A stretch of 64,000 bases of DNA. It comes from Protostelium mycophagum. Lineage: Eukaryota; Evosea; Variosea; Protosteliida; Protosteliaceae. The translations under genes and the position numbers were made by a program. The notes under the pieces were generated by a model. That model searched no databases. It was not told where the DNA came from and saw only the letters and a program-made list of their open reading frames with translations. The stretch spans positions 1-64,000 of the forward strand of contig MZNV01001118.1 of assembly GCA_002081555.1 (NCBI GenBank). The letters are read 5' to 3'. Below are positions 21,222-32,917 of this stretch, piece after piece (within the stretch, counting starts at the first letter, position 1; each line of letters begins with the position of its first letter).

Positions 21222-24200
21222 ATGGCGACCACACCACGACCCAACCCTTTTTATAGTGATGAAGAACCGGGAGTGCACATGATATGGGATAATCAATTCG
21301 ATCAAGCTTTTGAATACTTCGGTAGACAGAGTAATGTAAAACCACGGCACGGGCTACATCGTGCTGAAGTGGTGGTCTTAAAATCGTTTCTGACCGAAGA
21401 TCCAAAAGATAGAGTAGAGGCCTTAGGTGATGCCACATTTTGGATGACTTGCGTGTCACTTGTCATCTCTAATTATGATTCAAACTCAAGACTGATCTCA
21501 GTAGATCTACTACAGTCCGCCTCACAACTCGCAGAGGCACACTTGAAGGTGAAAGTGGCTAATTCTGTGTAAATTAAATGTGGATTTTAGTTTTACGAGA
21601 GGGGTGCCATGCCCGACAAAACAGATGGAGATCCTAATTTCATCAGAAACATGGAAATCGACACCAAAGCTGTATCCTTTCACTCTAGATTTCCAACTTT
21701 CACTTTTTCTCCTTGACTGCGCAGGTATTGGGAGACTGTTACACATTATCCGCCGCTCTCAACGTATTGGATGAGAAGCGGTTGGTTGCCGTGATGTCTT
21801 TAAGAAAAGCTTGGAAAACATACGAAGGCGCCATAAAGCAGATAGATAAGTCATGTAAGTGTCATCTTGACGTGTTACATCATATGACATTATGGTGATG
21901 TCTTCCACAAAACGGAAGAAGTTCGCAGTGAATGCATATTCTTTACAGACTCTCGTGCACAGCGACACAGATAAAAAACTGCATATCACCATGATCATGA
22001 TGGTGACGTCATGTAGTGGCCGCTCAAGAGAGAATACTCGATCCAGCAGTGATATCCTCCATCCGATTTGGTGCCGGGTTGTTACATATATTAATCAGCA
22101 TGATCCCACCAGGGTTTGCACAGGTGATGTTACTTCATGATGAGAGTTGCGAAGAGGTGGACTGTAGTAGAGTTGTGTTGACGGCTCTGCCGCATGAACA
22201 ACGCACTGCAAAAAATTCTAAAATCTGCGCCTCGCAGAACACTGCGGCAAAGCCCCAAAATGGTCACTTAAATCTGCTGGTCACTTAAATCTGCGGCAAA
22301 TAAAGAACCTACAACAGAAGAAGTTGTGATATTAACACGTCACAGCAAGCTGCAAGCTTTATAGGTTTCAAAGCAAACAAAAAGCTGGGGCTGGAATTTC
22401 TATGGTCCACTTATTCCACGTGAGATTTTAAATCTACAATCACATCTACAACGATGTAGAATCCCAAAAAAATCAAAAAGAAAATGAGGAGCTGCAACTC
22501 GAAATTTCTCGGAATTTTTGATGAAATTCTGCAGAAGTACGAGTATAAGATCGGATTTTGCTGGAGTAATTATCGCGTTAAATAACGTGGTTTTATCTGC
22601 TACATTAGACAAGTCGGACTCTCAACCCTTCAAGGTATTTTCCCGCCTTTTTTCATTTATGGTAGTACATGGAATAATCTATTATCATTGAAATTTTGTT
22701 GCATTTTCTGATTTCTTGTAATGATGACGTAATAATGATGCATAATGATGGTGTAATGTTGAATGTGATGTTGACTTGAGGACAGGACGCAGAGAAGATA
22801 TTAAATAAGAGCTTAGCTTCACACCCCAACGGTTCTATATTCTACCTGATAAGGGGGCTCATCGCCTCAGAATTTAATTTAAATAGTGCGGCACTTGAAG
22901 ACATACAGACCTCCATACGTAATGCCGAATCGATCACGGAATCTCCACCAATTTTCTTGAGATCATTAATCAACTGGTGAGTTCTACAACGTTGTAAATT
23001 TTTTTATTTATTTTTAAAATATTGTTGGTCATTGTAGATTCCATTTTTGAAGAAATTTCTAGTTATATGGTGGATATGAACTATGAAGCTGCCGCTGATG
23101 TCTTAATAAAGATGTCGCAACGAACAGAAGAGACCATCAAAAAGACCGGAAAATCCAACCAAGCTTCATGGTAATCTACAAACCCATCTACAACTCATTT
23201 TCATTCGTCTCAAACGAATTTTCCACATTGACCGTTTCGTTTTGATATGGCAGTTTTATTCAAATAAAAGTTGTTTTGATCCTATTTTTAGGTCTGTTGT
23301 TTGGCACGATTTAAAATTGGGTACAGTGTATATGGTTCTCGGAAAAGAAAAGGAAGCCCAAGAGTTATGGAGAACTGTCTCCCGAGCCAAAGAAACAGGT
23401 CAATTTTTTTTGAAAATTTTTTTAAACTTAACTTTTAAATAATTCCTCAAGTTTTTGTCGTGAAAAAAAAAAAAATGAAATAAGTTTGATGCTGTGCTTT
23501 ATTTATAAAAATTATAAATTGTAGAATATAATTATCATAAGATTATAAATTAATTATTTGCAGATAAATGGACGACGGTAATAATAAAAACAGCCAGAAG
23601 ATATTTACGCACAGAGGGGCACCTTTCTGTATACGAATTGATGATTTTGACGACACAACTCGACCGTTTGTTACTCAGTGGAGACCACAAGAAGAGGGTA
23701 TGTCCCGTTGTAGATGTGTCGACATTACGTACAGTACATGACTTGAAATTTGTGTCGCCGTTGATTATTTTTGGATCATCTACAATCATGTTTACAACGA
23801 GCAGGAGATCATTCTGGAGTCCATTGAAAAATTAGCTCAAAATAGTCACGGCGCAAAAGAAAATTTAAATTTGAGAGAACTCAACAAACAGAAGAAAGGT
23901 ATATATTCCCGCCTTAATTTGAATTTTGAAATTCAAATATCTCAGGCGGGATCTTGCACACGATGAGTCTGGGCTTTATCGGTGCTGTCGAAAACAACGA
24001 TCCAAAATTAGACAACAGGACCTCATACTTACTGCTGAAAGCTTGTACACTGAGGTGCGTTGTAAACGACGTTGTAGATACAATAAATGACCTTTTCTTC
24101 AGAGCAATGGATAAAACGGAGGAGGCGGTTCAGTGTTTACAAGAGGTAATTTTCCTGAATTTTTCTGAATTCTTTTGTCGAAAAATCTTTTGCACAGAAA

Positions 24201-24802
24201 AAAATATTCTTGAAAAATATCTTTCAAATAAATCTATTTAATTTTAAACTTGAATTTGTGATGACGTAATGATGACGTCATAGGTATTGTCATACCGAAG
24301 CGCCTTCAGAGACCAAGTCCTCCTCGCCATGTCATATTTAGAATTAGGTAAACATCGTTGTAGATCCTCACAAAAATCTCCGAACCAATTTCGCGTCAAC
24401 TACCGTGACCTCTCGGTATCCAACCGTAGATCTGAAATTTCCAGGAAAATGTGTGGTGAAACATAACCCCAACGAGGCGGTGAAGCTGTGGAAAGAGGGA
24501 ATCAAGTTGAACGGGTATCTGTGGGAAGACAGCGTAAAGCAGAGATTTAAGACATACATAAATAACACGAGCGGCGAAGAAGTCGAGGTGAGTGAATCCA
24601 TCAACAGTTCGCATGTGTTTGTGATGAGTTCTAAACATCTCGGTTGTAGTTGTAAAGTGTATTGTTTCTGCAGAGCAGAAACACTCAAAAATCTTGAGTA
24701 GATATAGAAGACAAGATATTGAATGTTTAGGTGGAAGCAGAGCCCATTGAAAGAGAGGGAAAGAATATAGATGAGAAGGAGGGAAAGGAGACGGTGTCAT
24801 GA
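21222..24802 (+). CDS. TTC39-type tetratricopeptide protein
   Basis: Homologue of the TTC39 family (outer-membrane/TPR-like proteins of unclear function). The start MATTPRPNPFYSDEEPG leads to the family opening (IWDNQFDQAFEYFGRQSNV). Later exons give YERGAMPDKTDGDPNFI, then LGDCYTLSAALNVLDEKRLV, then ISSIRFGAGLLHILISMIPP. The glycine-rich motif IGFKANKKLGLEFLW corresponds to the FVGFxGNK motif of TTC39. Then come helical repeats (LNKSLASHPNGSIFYLIRGL, VWHDLKLGTVYMVLGKEKEA) and a terminal pair (DQVLLAMSYLELG, VKLWKEGIKLNGYLWEDSVK). It has about twelve exons. One intron (22130-22360) is long and carries GCGGCAAAGCCCC words, and two introns end in TGACGTCAT acceptors. Functional inference is limited to protein scaffolding. 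Confidence 0.75.
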
Positions 24803-24943
24803 GGACGAGTGTTGTAGAACGTGAAAAGGTTTTTGAATAAATTTTCGAGTGTTTTCTTTTGGTGTGACAAGATATTTTTGTACCGCAGAGGAGGTGTTGT
24901 AGGTGACAAGTCTAAAAGCTCACCTTCACATAGAGATAAAGGT

Positions 24944-25832
24944 TTATTCTTCAGTCTTTGCAACCTTTGGTGATGGTCCTTCGTCCTGCGCTGCCGGCCT
25001 CTTCACTGGCTTCACCTCATCAATCTCAAACAACTCTTCAAAGCTTGTGTTGTCTAATTCCTGGTAGAATTTTTGGTTCTTTTCCTTCTCTCTTTCGGCT
25101 TGTGACAGGGACAGGGCCTGTTCGCCAACAAGAGCCTCTTCATCTTTCTCCGACTTGGCTTTGGTCAACGTGGCGTTTGTTTTTATGGCTGTTAGATTGA
25201 GTGATGAAAAATGAAATGATGGCTCACTTTGTTTAGATGTGTCGTTTTCGTCGGTCTGAAATGAGTGTCAGTGTTGATCAGAAAAAAAACACGTACTGGT
25301 TCTGTCTTAACTCCATCCTTCTCATCTCTCTCCTTCTTTGATGTTTTTTTAGGGCTGTATGTGATCAAAATCAATTTTTTTAATGAAAATCACACACCTC
25401 TTTTTGGGAGATGATAGGTCCAATTTCTTTGTCGGTGTGCTGGTTGGCTCATCTTCATTCTTTGGTAATTCAAGAGGACGCTCCACAAAAGGAGAAGATT
25501 TCGGAGTCTTTTTGTATGTTCGTTTGGTTGGTGTCAAGAAACTTGATATCTACAGATCATTATTTTTAGGGGTGATCTCACATCTACCTTCTCTTCTTCG
25601 GATGATGATTCTTCCTCTTCATTTTCAACTGTTTCCTCTTCCTGTTCTTCCTCTTCTTCTTCCTTTTCCACCTATACGAAACATGATCTATCAACGTCCT
25701 CCATATATATCTCCTTTTGCTGACCTTTCTTTTTGATTTCTTTTCTTTTTTCGGTGATGCTTGTTTCTTTTTTGGTGCTGGTGATTTAGCTTTCTTGGGA
25801 GAGCCTTTCTTCTTTGCAGGTGGTCTTCCCAT
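24944..25832 (-). CDS. Lysine/serine-rich nuclear protein with SPKK motifs
   Basis: The minus-strand start at 25832 reads MGRPPAKKKGSPKKAKSPAP, an AT-hook-like GRP core with SPKK repeats, followed by KKKQASPKKEKKSKRK. The next exon is acidic (EKEEEEEQEEETVENEEEE). Others are Pro/Thr/Lys-rich (TPTKRTYKKTPKSSPF). The last exon is helical and acidic (AEREKEKNQKFYQELDN, then FEELFEIDEVKPVKRP). The composition fits a chromatin-associated or nucleolar protein. No catalytic domain is present. Six short exons are separated by introns of 35-50 nt. Function is inferred from composition only. Confidence 0.62.
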
Positions 25833-25976
25833 GATGTCTATTGAGATGATGATCTGGCGGTTCGTGCGTGTGCCGCCAAATTTCACCGTTTGAAAGTTGT
25901 ATTTTTTTGCAAATCAAAAAATTTCGGATCAAAAAAAAAACGAAAAATTTTTCAAAATTTTACAAACCAACACGAA

Positions 25977-28900
25977 ATGATGAGAAGGACCATCTTCTTC
26001 TCATTGTGTTTAGTCTCCTCTCTAGCTTTGATTCAGGTCAACATCTTTTTGAGATCAGGGAACCATGATCTGAAGATTTGAAGGTGGATCCACCAAGACA
26101 GAGGCTGATCGATTCAGAAGGCAGAGAGAGAATCTTTCACGGTGTGAACGCGGTGTATCCTGAATAATGTTCAAATGATGATTAGTTCTTTCACATCAAC
26201 AATTTCTTTGACCGACATAGCGTCAAGCTTCCTCCCTGGTCTCCTGACACTTCTGGTTTCGACCCAGTTACTTCCTTATCTGATATCGATGCCGACAATC
26301 TCAAAGAATGGGGATTTAACGCTGTCAGGTATGATGGTGTCGACATCAGATCAGTTAATCTTCTTATTTTTGAAGGCTTGGGATCATGTGGCCTGGAGTA
26401 GAACCACAGAAAGGACAATACAATTATACATACTTGAATGTCATGAAAGGGGTGAGATTGTGTCTTTGACTTGAAAATGTCTAAAGACATCCAGATCGTC
26501 GACACCTTATACAGCCGAGGAATTTATACTATTTTGGGTACTTATATACATTTAATCACATCACATTTTTCCACATTTTATTTTTAAAAACTGGAAAACA
26601 ACGTTTGATATTGATTTAGACATGCACCAAGATGATTTCAACCGTCGTTTTTGTGGAGAAGGTGATTCAATTTTTTCTACCGGATCCGAATTTTCTGATC
26701 TGTCAGGTGTTCCGGATTGGGCTTCCGAGCCGGAAGACCTCACTTTACCTTTTCCATTACCCGTTACTGCACCTTTCAAATTAGATCCGGTCACAAACTA
26801 TCCTAACATCACGGAGTGCTTAGAGGTACGATTTTACATCGTTGTAGACACACCAAAATTTAATTTCATAATTATTTTTGGCAACATTAGATTTGTAATT
26901 TTTGTTGAAGAATTTTCAGAGAAATTTCGCGGCGTACTACCTGTCACACCAAGTCTCAAACGCATTTGAAGGTTTGTACAAAAATGCTAGAGGGCTGCAG
27001 GACTCTTTTATTGACTTTTGGGGTGTCGTGTCTTCCCATTTCAATGGAACCCAAGGGGTGCTTGGTTACGAGATCATCAATGAGCCGGTAACAAATTTCA
27101 TGGAAATTTCGTATGAAAATACTGACTGGTTGTAGTGGATGGGAGGTGAGCTTTTGTTAGGTCACGTGATTTTGACACCTGTCAGACTACATCGAGGACC
27201 CTTCTGTTCTGATCCCTGGATATGCAGACAAAAAGTGAAAATTTAATTCATATCTTAAACGCCAACTCCATAACTGCGAATTTACGGTAGTTACCGTACC
27301 CAAATCCTGAACCCTTTACCTTGACAACACATGAAATTTCGTGGTTATTTCGCATTGACTCTAAAAATAGCTTTTTACAACCAATGTACGAGAAGGTCCA
27401 CAAGGAGATCAGGATGAACGATGATGAGAGGATCATCTTCTTTTCAAAGACTGTGGTAAACTATCCAAACCGATTATTCTCCAAACAAAATCTTTTCCTT
27501 GCAAAGAATTGCAAATAGATTGAAAGACGAAGCTACCTGCTGTGAGTGGATTTGACCAAGGTCCTGGAGGTCCTGAATACAACGACAGACAAGTGTACTC
27601 TTACCACATCTACTGCGGCCCCACAAACAGAGTGAGCCAGCTTTTGGATTGCTCAAGTCGTTCGAATTGATGAGAACAGGACGGTACCCCCACGTATTTG
27701 ACAGAATGCGAAGTGTTAGATGATGTGTTCTACGGTGAAGTTGTAGTCGACCTCAACAACACTCGTTGCGCGGGTAAACTCGAGATTTGAATTCTAAACT
27801 GTTGTGATCCGCCACGACATCATCTGGCTTGATGAGCCCGTTTTGACCGTTTTCAGGTTTCATGACAGAGTTTGGAGCCGTGCCCACTAATGATGACTCC
27901 ATGGATGCCATCAGACAGTTGATGGATCTTGCCGATGAACATGTCCAATCATGGTCATATTGGCAATTCAAATATTACAATGACATCACCACGTGAGTTT
28001 TAAGACTTTTTCACGAAAGTTTGATGAGGATCTGATGAGGATTCAGGGCCGGATCGGGAGAGTCTTTATATGATGAGAAGGGGGAGATAGAGAAGATGAA
28101 GGTCAGATTTTACAGATGGAATAGTGGATTTAAACTGTTTTGTTTTGGCGCCAAAACACTTGGTGTACTGTGCGCATTTCGGCTTTGCCGTCAAAAAACT
28201 TTCGACAATAAAATGATAATTTTTAAATTGAATTTTATTGTAATGACACGGTTATTACCGCAAACCTTACCGGTAAGATTCCAACATCTGCCAGAGCACA
28301 TATTTGCATGAGTCGCAGATCCCATTTCGCTTTTTTTCTCGCATCTTTCAGTGTTTCTGATTTGTACAGCTCATCGAATTGTCGAGAACTTACGCCACCG
28401 CTGTTCAGGGTCAAATCATCTTGATGCAGTTTGATGCTAAAAATAGCAACTTCCATCTACAATTCAACGCAGACCAGGTGTGTATTTCTCGCAAATAACG
28501 TGACGTCATTTCCACAACTCTTGTATATCTTTTTGAAAATCCATAGATTTCAAAAATGTTTAGAGATTTTCAAAATTTAAAATTCACTAAAGAAACCAGA
28601 AAATAACTGGGGCAACTGAGATTTATTTGAATGAGGATCTTAGATATCCCAACGGATATAACGTCAAAGTCACTTCAAATATCTTATGGAAAAGGGTGAA
28701 TATATCTCCAATCGATTGATACAGAGCGTTGCTACTGCGGCTTTGCCGCATTGAAGATGTATCGCAGGGTTTAAGATGGCAAGATCCAACACTTTTATTC
28801 TCAAGTTGTTAACATCGTAACACACCAAAAATACTTTGTGGCACAAAGAGCACCTTTTGTGCTGCGGCAAAGCCGCAGTGGAGATACAGATGAGTATCTC

Positions 28901-29036
28901 ATCGACAGTTGTATTGCGAATATACAATCTACATTATATCATTTGAATATCCTCATCATTTCAGGTTTCTAAAAATAGATTGCATTTTACTGTCCAGAAG
29001 TCAGGAGTATACGATATATACATCTCCCAGAAATAA
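25977..29036 (+). CDS. Secreted endoglycoceramidase-like GH5 glycosidase
   Basis: Probably cleaves the glycan from glycosphingolipids (or a related glycolipid). The signal peptide is MMRRTIFFSLCLVSSLALIQ. Exons then give RERIFHGVNAVYP, WGFNAVRLGIMWPGVEPQKG, DMHQDDFNRRFCGEG with VPDWASEP, and LGYEIINEPW. The glutamate in NEP is the acid/base. Then come SGFDQGPGGPEYNDRQVYSY with HIYCGP, and FMTEFGAVPTNDDSM, whose glutamate in TEFGA is the nucleophile. A C-terminal beta domain follows (LSRTYATAVQGQIILMQFDA, TEIYLNEDLRYPNGYNV, HFTVQKSGVYDIYIS) and is typical of this subfamily. About twelve exons are seen. Two introns are much longer than normal: about 28100-28370 with TTACCGG words, and about 28699-28964 bracketed by TGCGGC-type palindromes. 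Enzymatic assignment is by family motif. Confidence 0.85.
28699..28964 (+). repeat. Long intron bracketed by TGCGGC palindromes
   Basis: This intron of about 266 nt is roughly six times the usual length. It contains TGCGGCTTTGCCGCA at 28736-28750 and the variant TGCGGCAAAGCCGCA at 28863-28877. These are reverse complements of each other, so the 112-nt stretch between them is flanked by inverted palindromes. The layout resembles a small inserted element, but its nature is unknown. Confidence 0.55.
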
Positions 29037-29117
29037 ATGTCACAATATCATTGCACGAATAATTTATTAAGCACATTTTTGTTAACAGCGATACCGCACT
29101 CGACAATTCCATGGACT

Positions 29118-30283
29118 TTATTTGGATAGAGATTCTTCATTTCCATTCGTCGATGTGAGATCTAAATACCGATCGACGCTCCCATGCTTCTGAATGATGT
29201 ATTGAAATGCACTATCTATGTACTCCACCTTGGTGTCAAGCCAACTGCACAGATCAGGAGATGTGTGATATGATGATATTGTCGGCATCTGTGCATGAAA
29301 TTGGCTCACAATGACATGTCCAAACCCATCTCGGACTGCAGAGGAAAAAACTTTTTGATGTATAGTGGATCTCTTTGTTTGTTTATCATATCCTCTTTAG
29401 ACCTCATATATTCCTCTTGTATGTGTTCATAAGGCACACCAACCACCTATGATGGCATCATCAGAACATCATGAAGGCACATCTTTAGAGCTCTTTGTAG
29501 AAGTTATGCACAAGAAGTGGAAATGTATATGGATACCAACATGTTGCAGTAATGCGCAGGCCAAGCCTGTTCTGTCTTTCCCCTGAGAACAGTGGATTAA
29601 CACTGGAAAAACCGCTGGAAAAGTTAAAAGATGTACCAGCTGCAAACGGTCAGCACCTGCATGAATGTGGAGAAGATGACCTTCTGCATGGACTGTTTGG
29701 CCGAACCGTCGATGATCATCTTGTACATTCCATCGTTGTTCAGTTTCACCAAGTTTCTATACACGATTTCTGAAGCATGATGTTCCATGTGAAGGATCTT
29801 ACTCCCTGCCTTGAGAGTCAGAGTCGGGCGTGGAGAGATGTCCTCACCAACTTTACTTGATCCGATGGAGACATAGAGGACATAAACTCCCGATTGGATG
29901 GTGAAAATGGTAGGAAATAGAGTCTGTTCTGTTCGACAAATCATGGAAAGTGACTTCCTTGGCTTACCTTCTTTGATTACTGAAAGATGGATCATTGTTC
30001 TTTTTGATGTCAGAATCATCTGTCTCTTTGAAGTGAGAGAGTATGGTATTTGGCCCAGGATCATTCGCAGCTTCTTTTGGCCTCCTTACATCGATGATCG
30101 TCTTTATCTGTTCATCTCAATGCTCTGTCACTCTTGTTACCTCACCTGCAACTGTTCTAAAAGGATCCTAATGTCATCATCGGTCGCTTCAGATAAAGTC
30201 GAAGATCTATAGATCACTCTCTTGTGTAACAATCCGCAGCATCCTTGGCTCAAATCTCTAAAGTTGTATATGCCTGAGAACAT
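29118..30283 (-). CDS. Tyrosine phosphatase, PtpB/Y_phosphatase3 family
   Basis: Cysteine-dependent phosphatase for phosphotyrosine or phosphoinositide. On the minus strand the model starts MFSGIYNFRDLSQG, the NFRDLGG-type opening of this family. It is followed by RSSTLSEATDDDIRILLEQL and IKTIIDVRRPKEAANDPGPN. A variable central exon follows (SGVYVLYVSIGSSKV, HHASEIVYRNLVKLNNDG). The catalytic loop is HCSQGKDRTGLACALL (about 29578-29530), with the cysteine and arginine of CX5R both present. After an intron comes VVGVPYEHIQEEYMRSKEDM, then the C-terminal helices YIDSAFQYIIQKHGSVDRYL. The active site appears intact. Substrate unknown; with a tyrosine kinase 10 kb away, phosphotyrosine signalling is plausible but unproven. 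Confidence 0.8.
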
Positions 30284-30976
30284 GTCTTCTGATGTATGTA
30301 TGATCGTCTTTTCATGTAACTCGCGAAATTTCGGGAAGATAACGGATAACTTGCTCCAGATTTCTGCATGGAGGAAGCTTCAACCATGATATAATGTCCC
30401 AATCAGAACAGCTAGACTATGCAGCCATATTGAAAGAAACGCAAGGGTAGCTCTATCGTGTCAATATCACAGCAAAGAACATGCAATAGAGGATAAAAAA
30501 TGCTGCAAAATGATCGTAGTCCGTCAATTTACTGAACAGAAAAACGTCGGTATTGTCACTGGAGAAGATGTCTTTAAGTACAACATGTTTCATCCAGCAG
30601 AATGTTCGTGTACACAAATTGGCCACGAAGAGCTCTCTTGTCTCAAAGCGATAATGCTTATTCGGACCTGCCGCTGTGCAGCGCGAGTGGAAGATTTTGT
30701 TCTGCAAAGCATGTCACGGCGTTGGCCGATGACGAATGCACAAATGCAAAATTATCCCCCAAGGATTTACCTGAATAACTATTTTTATCGTCGTGTATTG
30801 GGGAAACCACGCATAGAAGCAAGGTACCCTAGCCTCAGTGTCCACTCTGATTCACAGAGGTGTCGAGTGCTGTAAGTGACATCTGCGGTTTGCTTCGTAG
30901 AAACCGCTTCTGATTCGTTGTAAACCGTTCCGGCCCCGGGACCGATCAGGAACATTTTCGTGATCGCGTTCAGAAG
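30284..30976. other. Divergent spacer
   Basis: About 690 bp between the phosphatase (minus) and SMYD (plus) starts. It contains a 121-codon forward frame from 30510 and an 84-codon minus frame (30707-30453) with no recognisable domain and unusual composition, both left out. It should hold two promoters. Confidence 0.45.
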
Positions 30977-32764
30977 ATGAGCTTGGGTGATCCGATAGAG
31001 TCTGCATATACTTCTGTCGTCGATGGAATGACAAACATCACTCTTGGAGATGGCCATTCCGTCGATTTATGCACTCGCCAACCTGACCCAATTAAAGGAC
31101 GTCTGATGAGAACAACACGTGATGTTAAAGCCGGAGAGCTCATCATGGAAGGTGTTGATGATTCGTGATCTTCACTTCTTACGGACTTTAATTTGACCTC
31201 CAAAGGCAAGCCTTATGCAGTCATTTTATACCCAAGATTCAGATATACAACATGTAACACATGTCTGAAGACCTTCAGAACTGATGCTCAAGCGAGGTGA
31301 GTAATCAGTCCTGTTGTCGTCGATGATCTTTTATTGTTGTAGAATGGAAGAATGTTTCGATTTGATGGACATGATTCCAGAAATGTAAGGTTAAAGTCCA
31401 CATCCCGACGCTCCGTCTCGCATGTCTTTTCGGCACATTCCCTCGACAAGTGATCCATCGCAACGATCTTGACGGTTACCGCAGGTCAAAAGATGCAAGG
31501 ACTGACGGATCTGTGTGCACTTTATGCAAAGAGATCACGTAAGTATCAAGTCTTTCGAGAATCTTATGTGCCGCGGCTTGGCTGCATTTTTTAAATTATA
31601 TTTTTGGTGATTTTTGAAAATAAGTTTGTTAAATGAATATTTTATATAATTTTTTTTAATATTTGTCAAAATTAAATTTTTCAGCTATTGTAGTCAGGAG
31701 TGTAGAGAGAGTAGAGAGCCATCTACAATGCATAGAGTTGTAGAATGTCAAGCTCTGAAAAAATTATATGGCTCGAAACAAACACTCGACCACGACTCCA
31801 TCGGGGAGCTCAAACTTTTGATCCGAATTTTGGCGCGAAAATCTGAAGAAAGGACAGGTGAGTATTGGTATCCACTAATAGATGGAAAACTCGATGAAAA
31901 TTCGAGATAATGTGGAATTGTAGATTGACTGTGTACAGAAGGGGGCGGGGAGTTTGAGGAAGTGAGGGAGTTGGTCTCAAACTCTGAATCAATACAGAAA
32001 CAAGAACCACAAAGATGGCAAGAATTTGAACAAATGGTTCAACAGGTGTGGAATTTTGGCGCCAAACTTCATATTTCAAATTTCGAAAAGTATTCATAAA
32101 AACACAAGACGATCGCATCTTTGAGGCAGAAGAAAGTTTTCAAACTGCGAATTTATTGTTTACAATATTCGGTATCGGTGTTCCTGGATATCGTGCATTT
32201 ACATCGTTGTAGATAAAGAGACTCGCACCACCCCAGTTGATAGAGGGAGTGACAGAAGTGGAGATGATGCAGCTCGGATGCATCATCGCATGCAATGCGT
32301 TTGGGATCTGGAACAAAAAATTAGACGTGGCGAGGGGTCTTTCACTGTACCCAAACTGCTCCTTTTTCAATCATTCGTGAGTTTCTACAACGTTGTAAAC
32401 GCGACCATGTGAATCGAATTCAAAATTTAAAACATACAGTTGCGCGCCAAATCTCGTTCGGTACCAAGACAATAAGAGTCTAAAACTTCGCGCATCTCGG
32501 GATATTCCCGCCAACACAGAGTTGTGCATCAGCTACATCGACTTAGAGGACACCACAACTAACCGGAAACAACTCCTCCGGATGCACTACTACTTTGACT
32601 GCTCGTGCCAAAGATGTCAAGATGACACTGAAGAGACGGATGACATGGTCTTGGCAACACTCTGCCCCGCACACGGGTGCTCTGGGATTCTGGGAGTGGA
32701 AGACACCAGTAATCCGAACACGAGAGTCTGCAACGGGTGTGCTCTGAAGCAAGAGACGAAATGA
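30977..32764 (+). CDS. SMYD-type SET/MYND lysine methyltransferase
   Basis: Likely methylates lysines on histones or other proteins using S-adenosylmethionine. The N-terminal SET part reads KGRLMRTTRDVKAGELIME. The MYND zinc finger is split over exons: TTCNTCLKTFRTDAQAR first, then SVCTLCKEITYCSQECRESR with the later H and C in MHRVVECQAL. The catalytic SET half lies at 32200-32560. It has ACNAFGIWNKKLDVARGLSL, YPNCSFFNHSCAPNLVRYQ (the NHSC cofactor motif) and NTELCISYIDLEDT. A post-SET zinc cluster (YYFDCSCQRCQDD, TLCPAHGCSG) follows. The protein ends at 32764 without the long C-terminal TPR domain of animal SMYD1-3, so it is a short SMYD. Exon joins between the two MYND halves are tentative. 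Confidence 0.8.
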
Positions 32765-32917
32765 ATACTGTTGGGCTACCTTTTTATGTCTATAACTCCA
32801 TTTATTTGTCAACACAGTGGTTATTTGGCCACGATCATGTGGCACATCACCATCGCCTTGGCTCTGGTGGCCACCCCTCGGTTCTCTGACTCTAAAGCTG
32901 GACATCTAAAGGAATGT

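Noticed and set aside
30510-30875. 121-codon forward frame upstream of SMYD
   Set aside because: No domain, no codon pattern of neighbours, and it lies in a divergent promoter.
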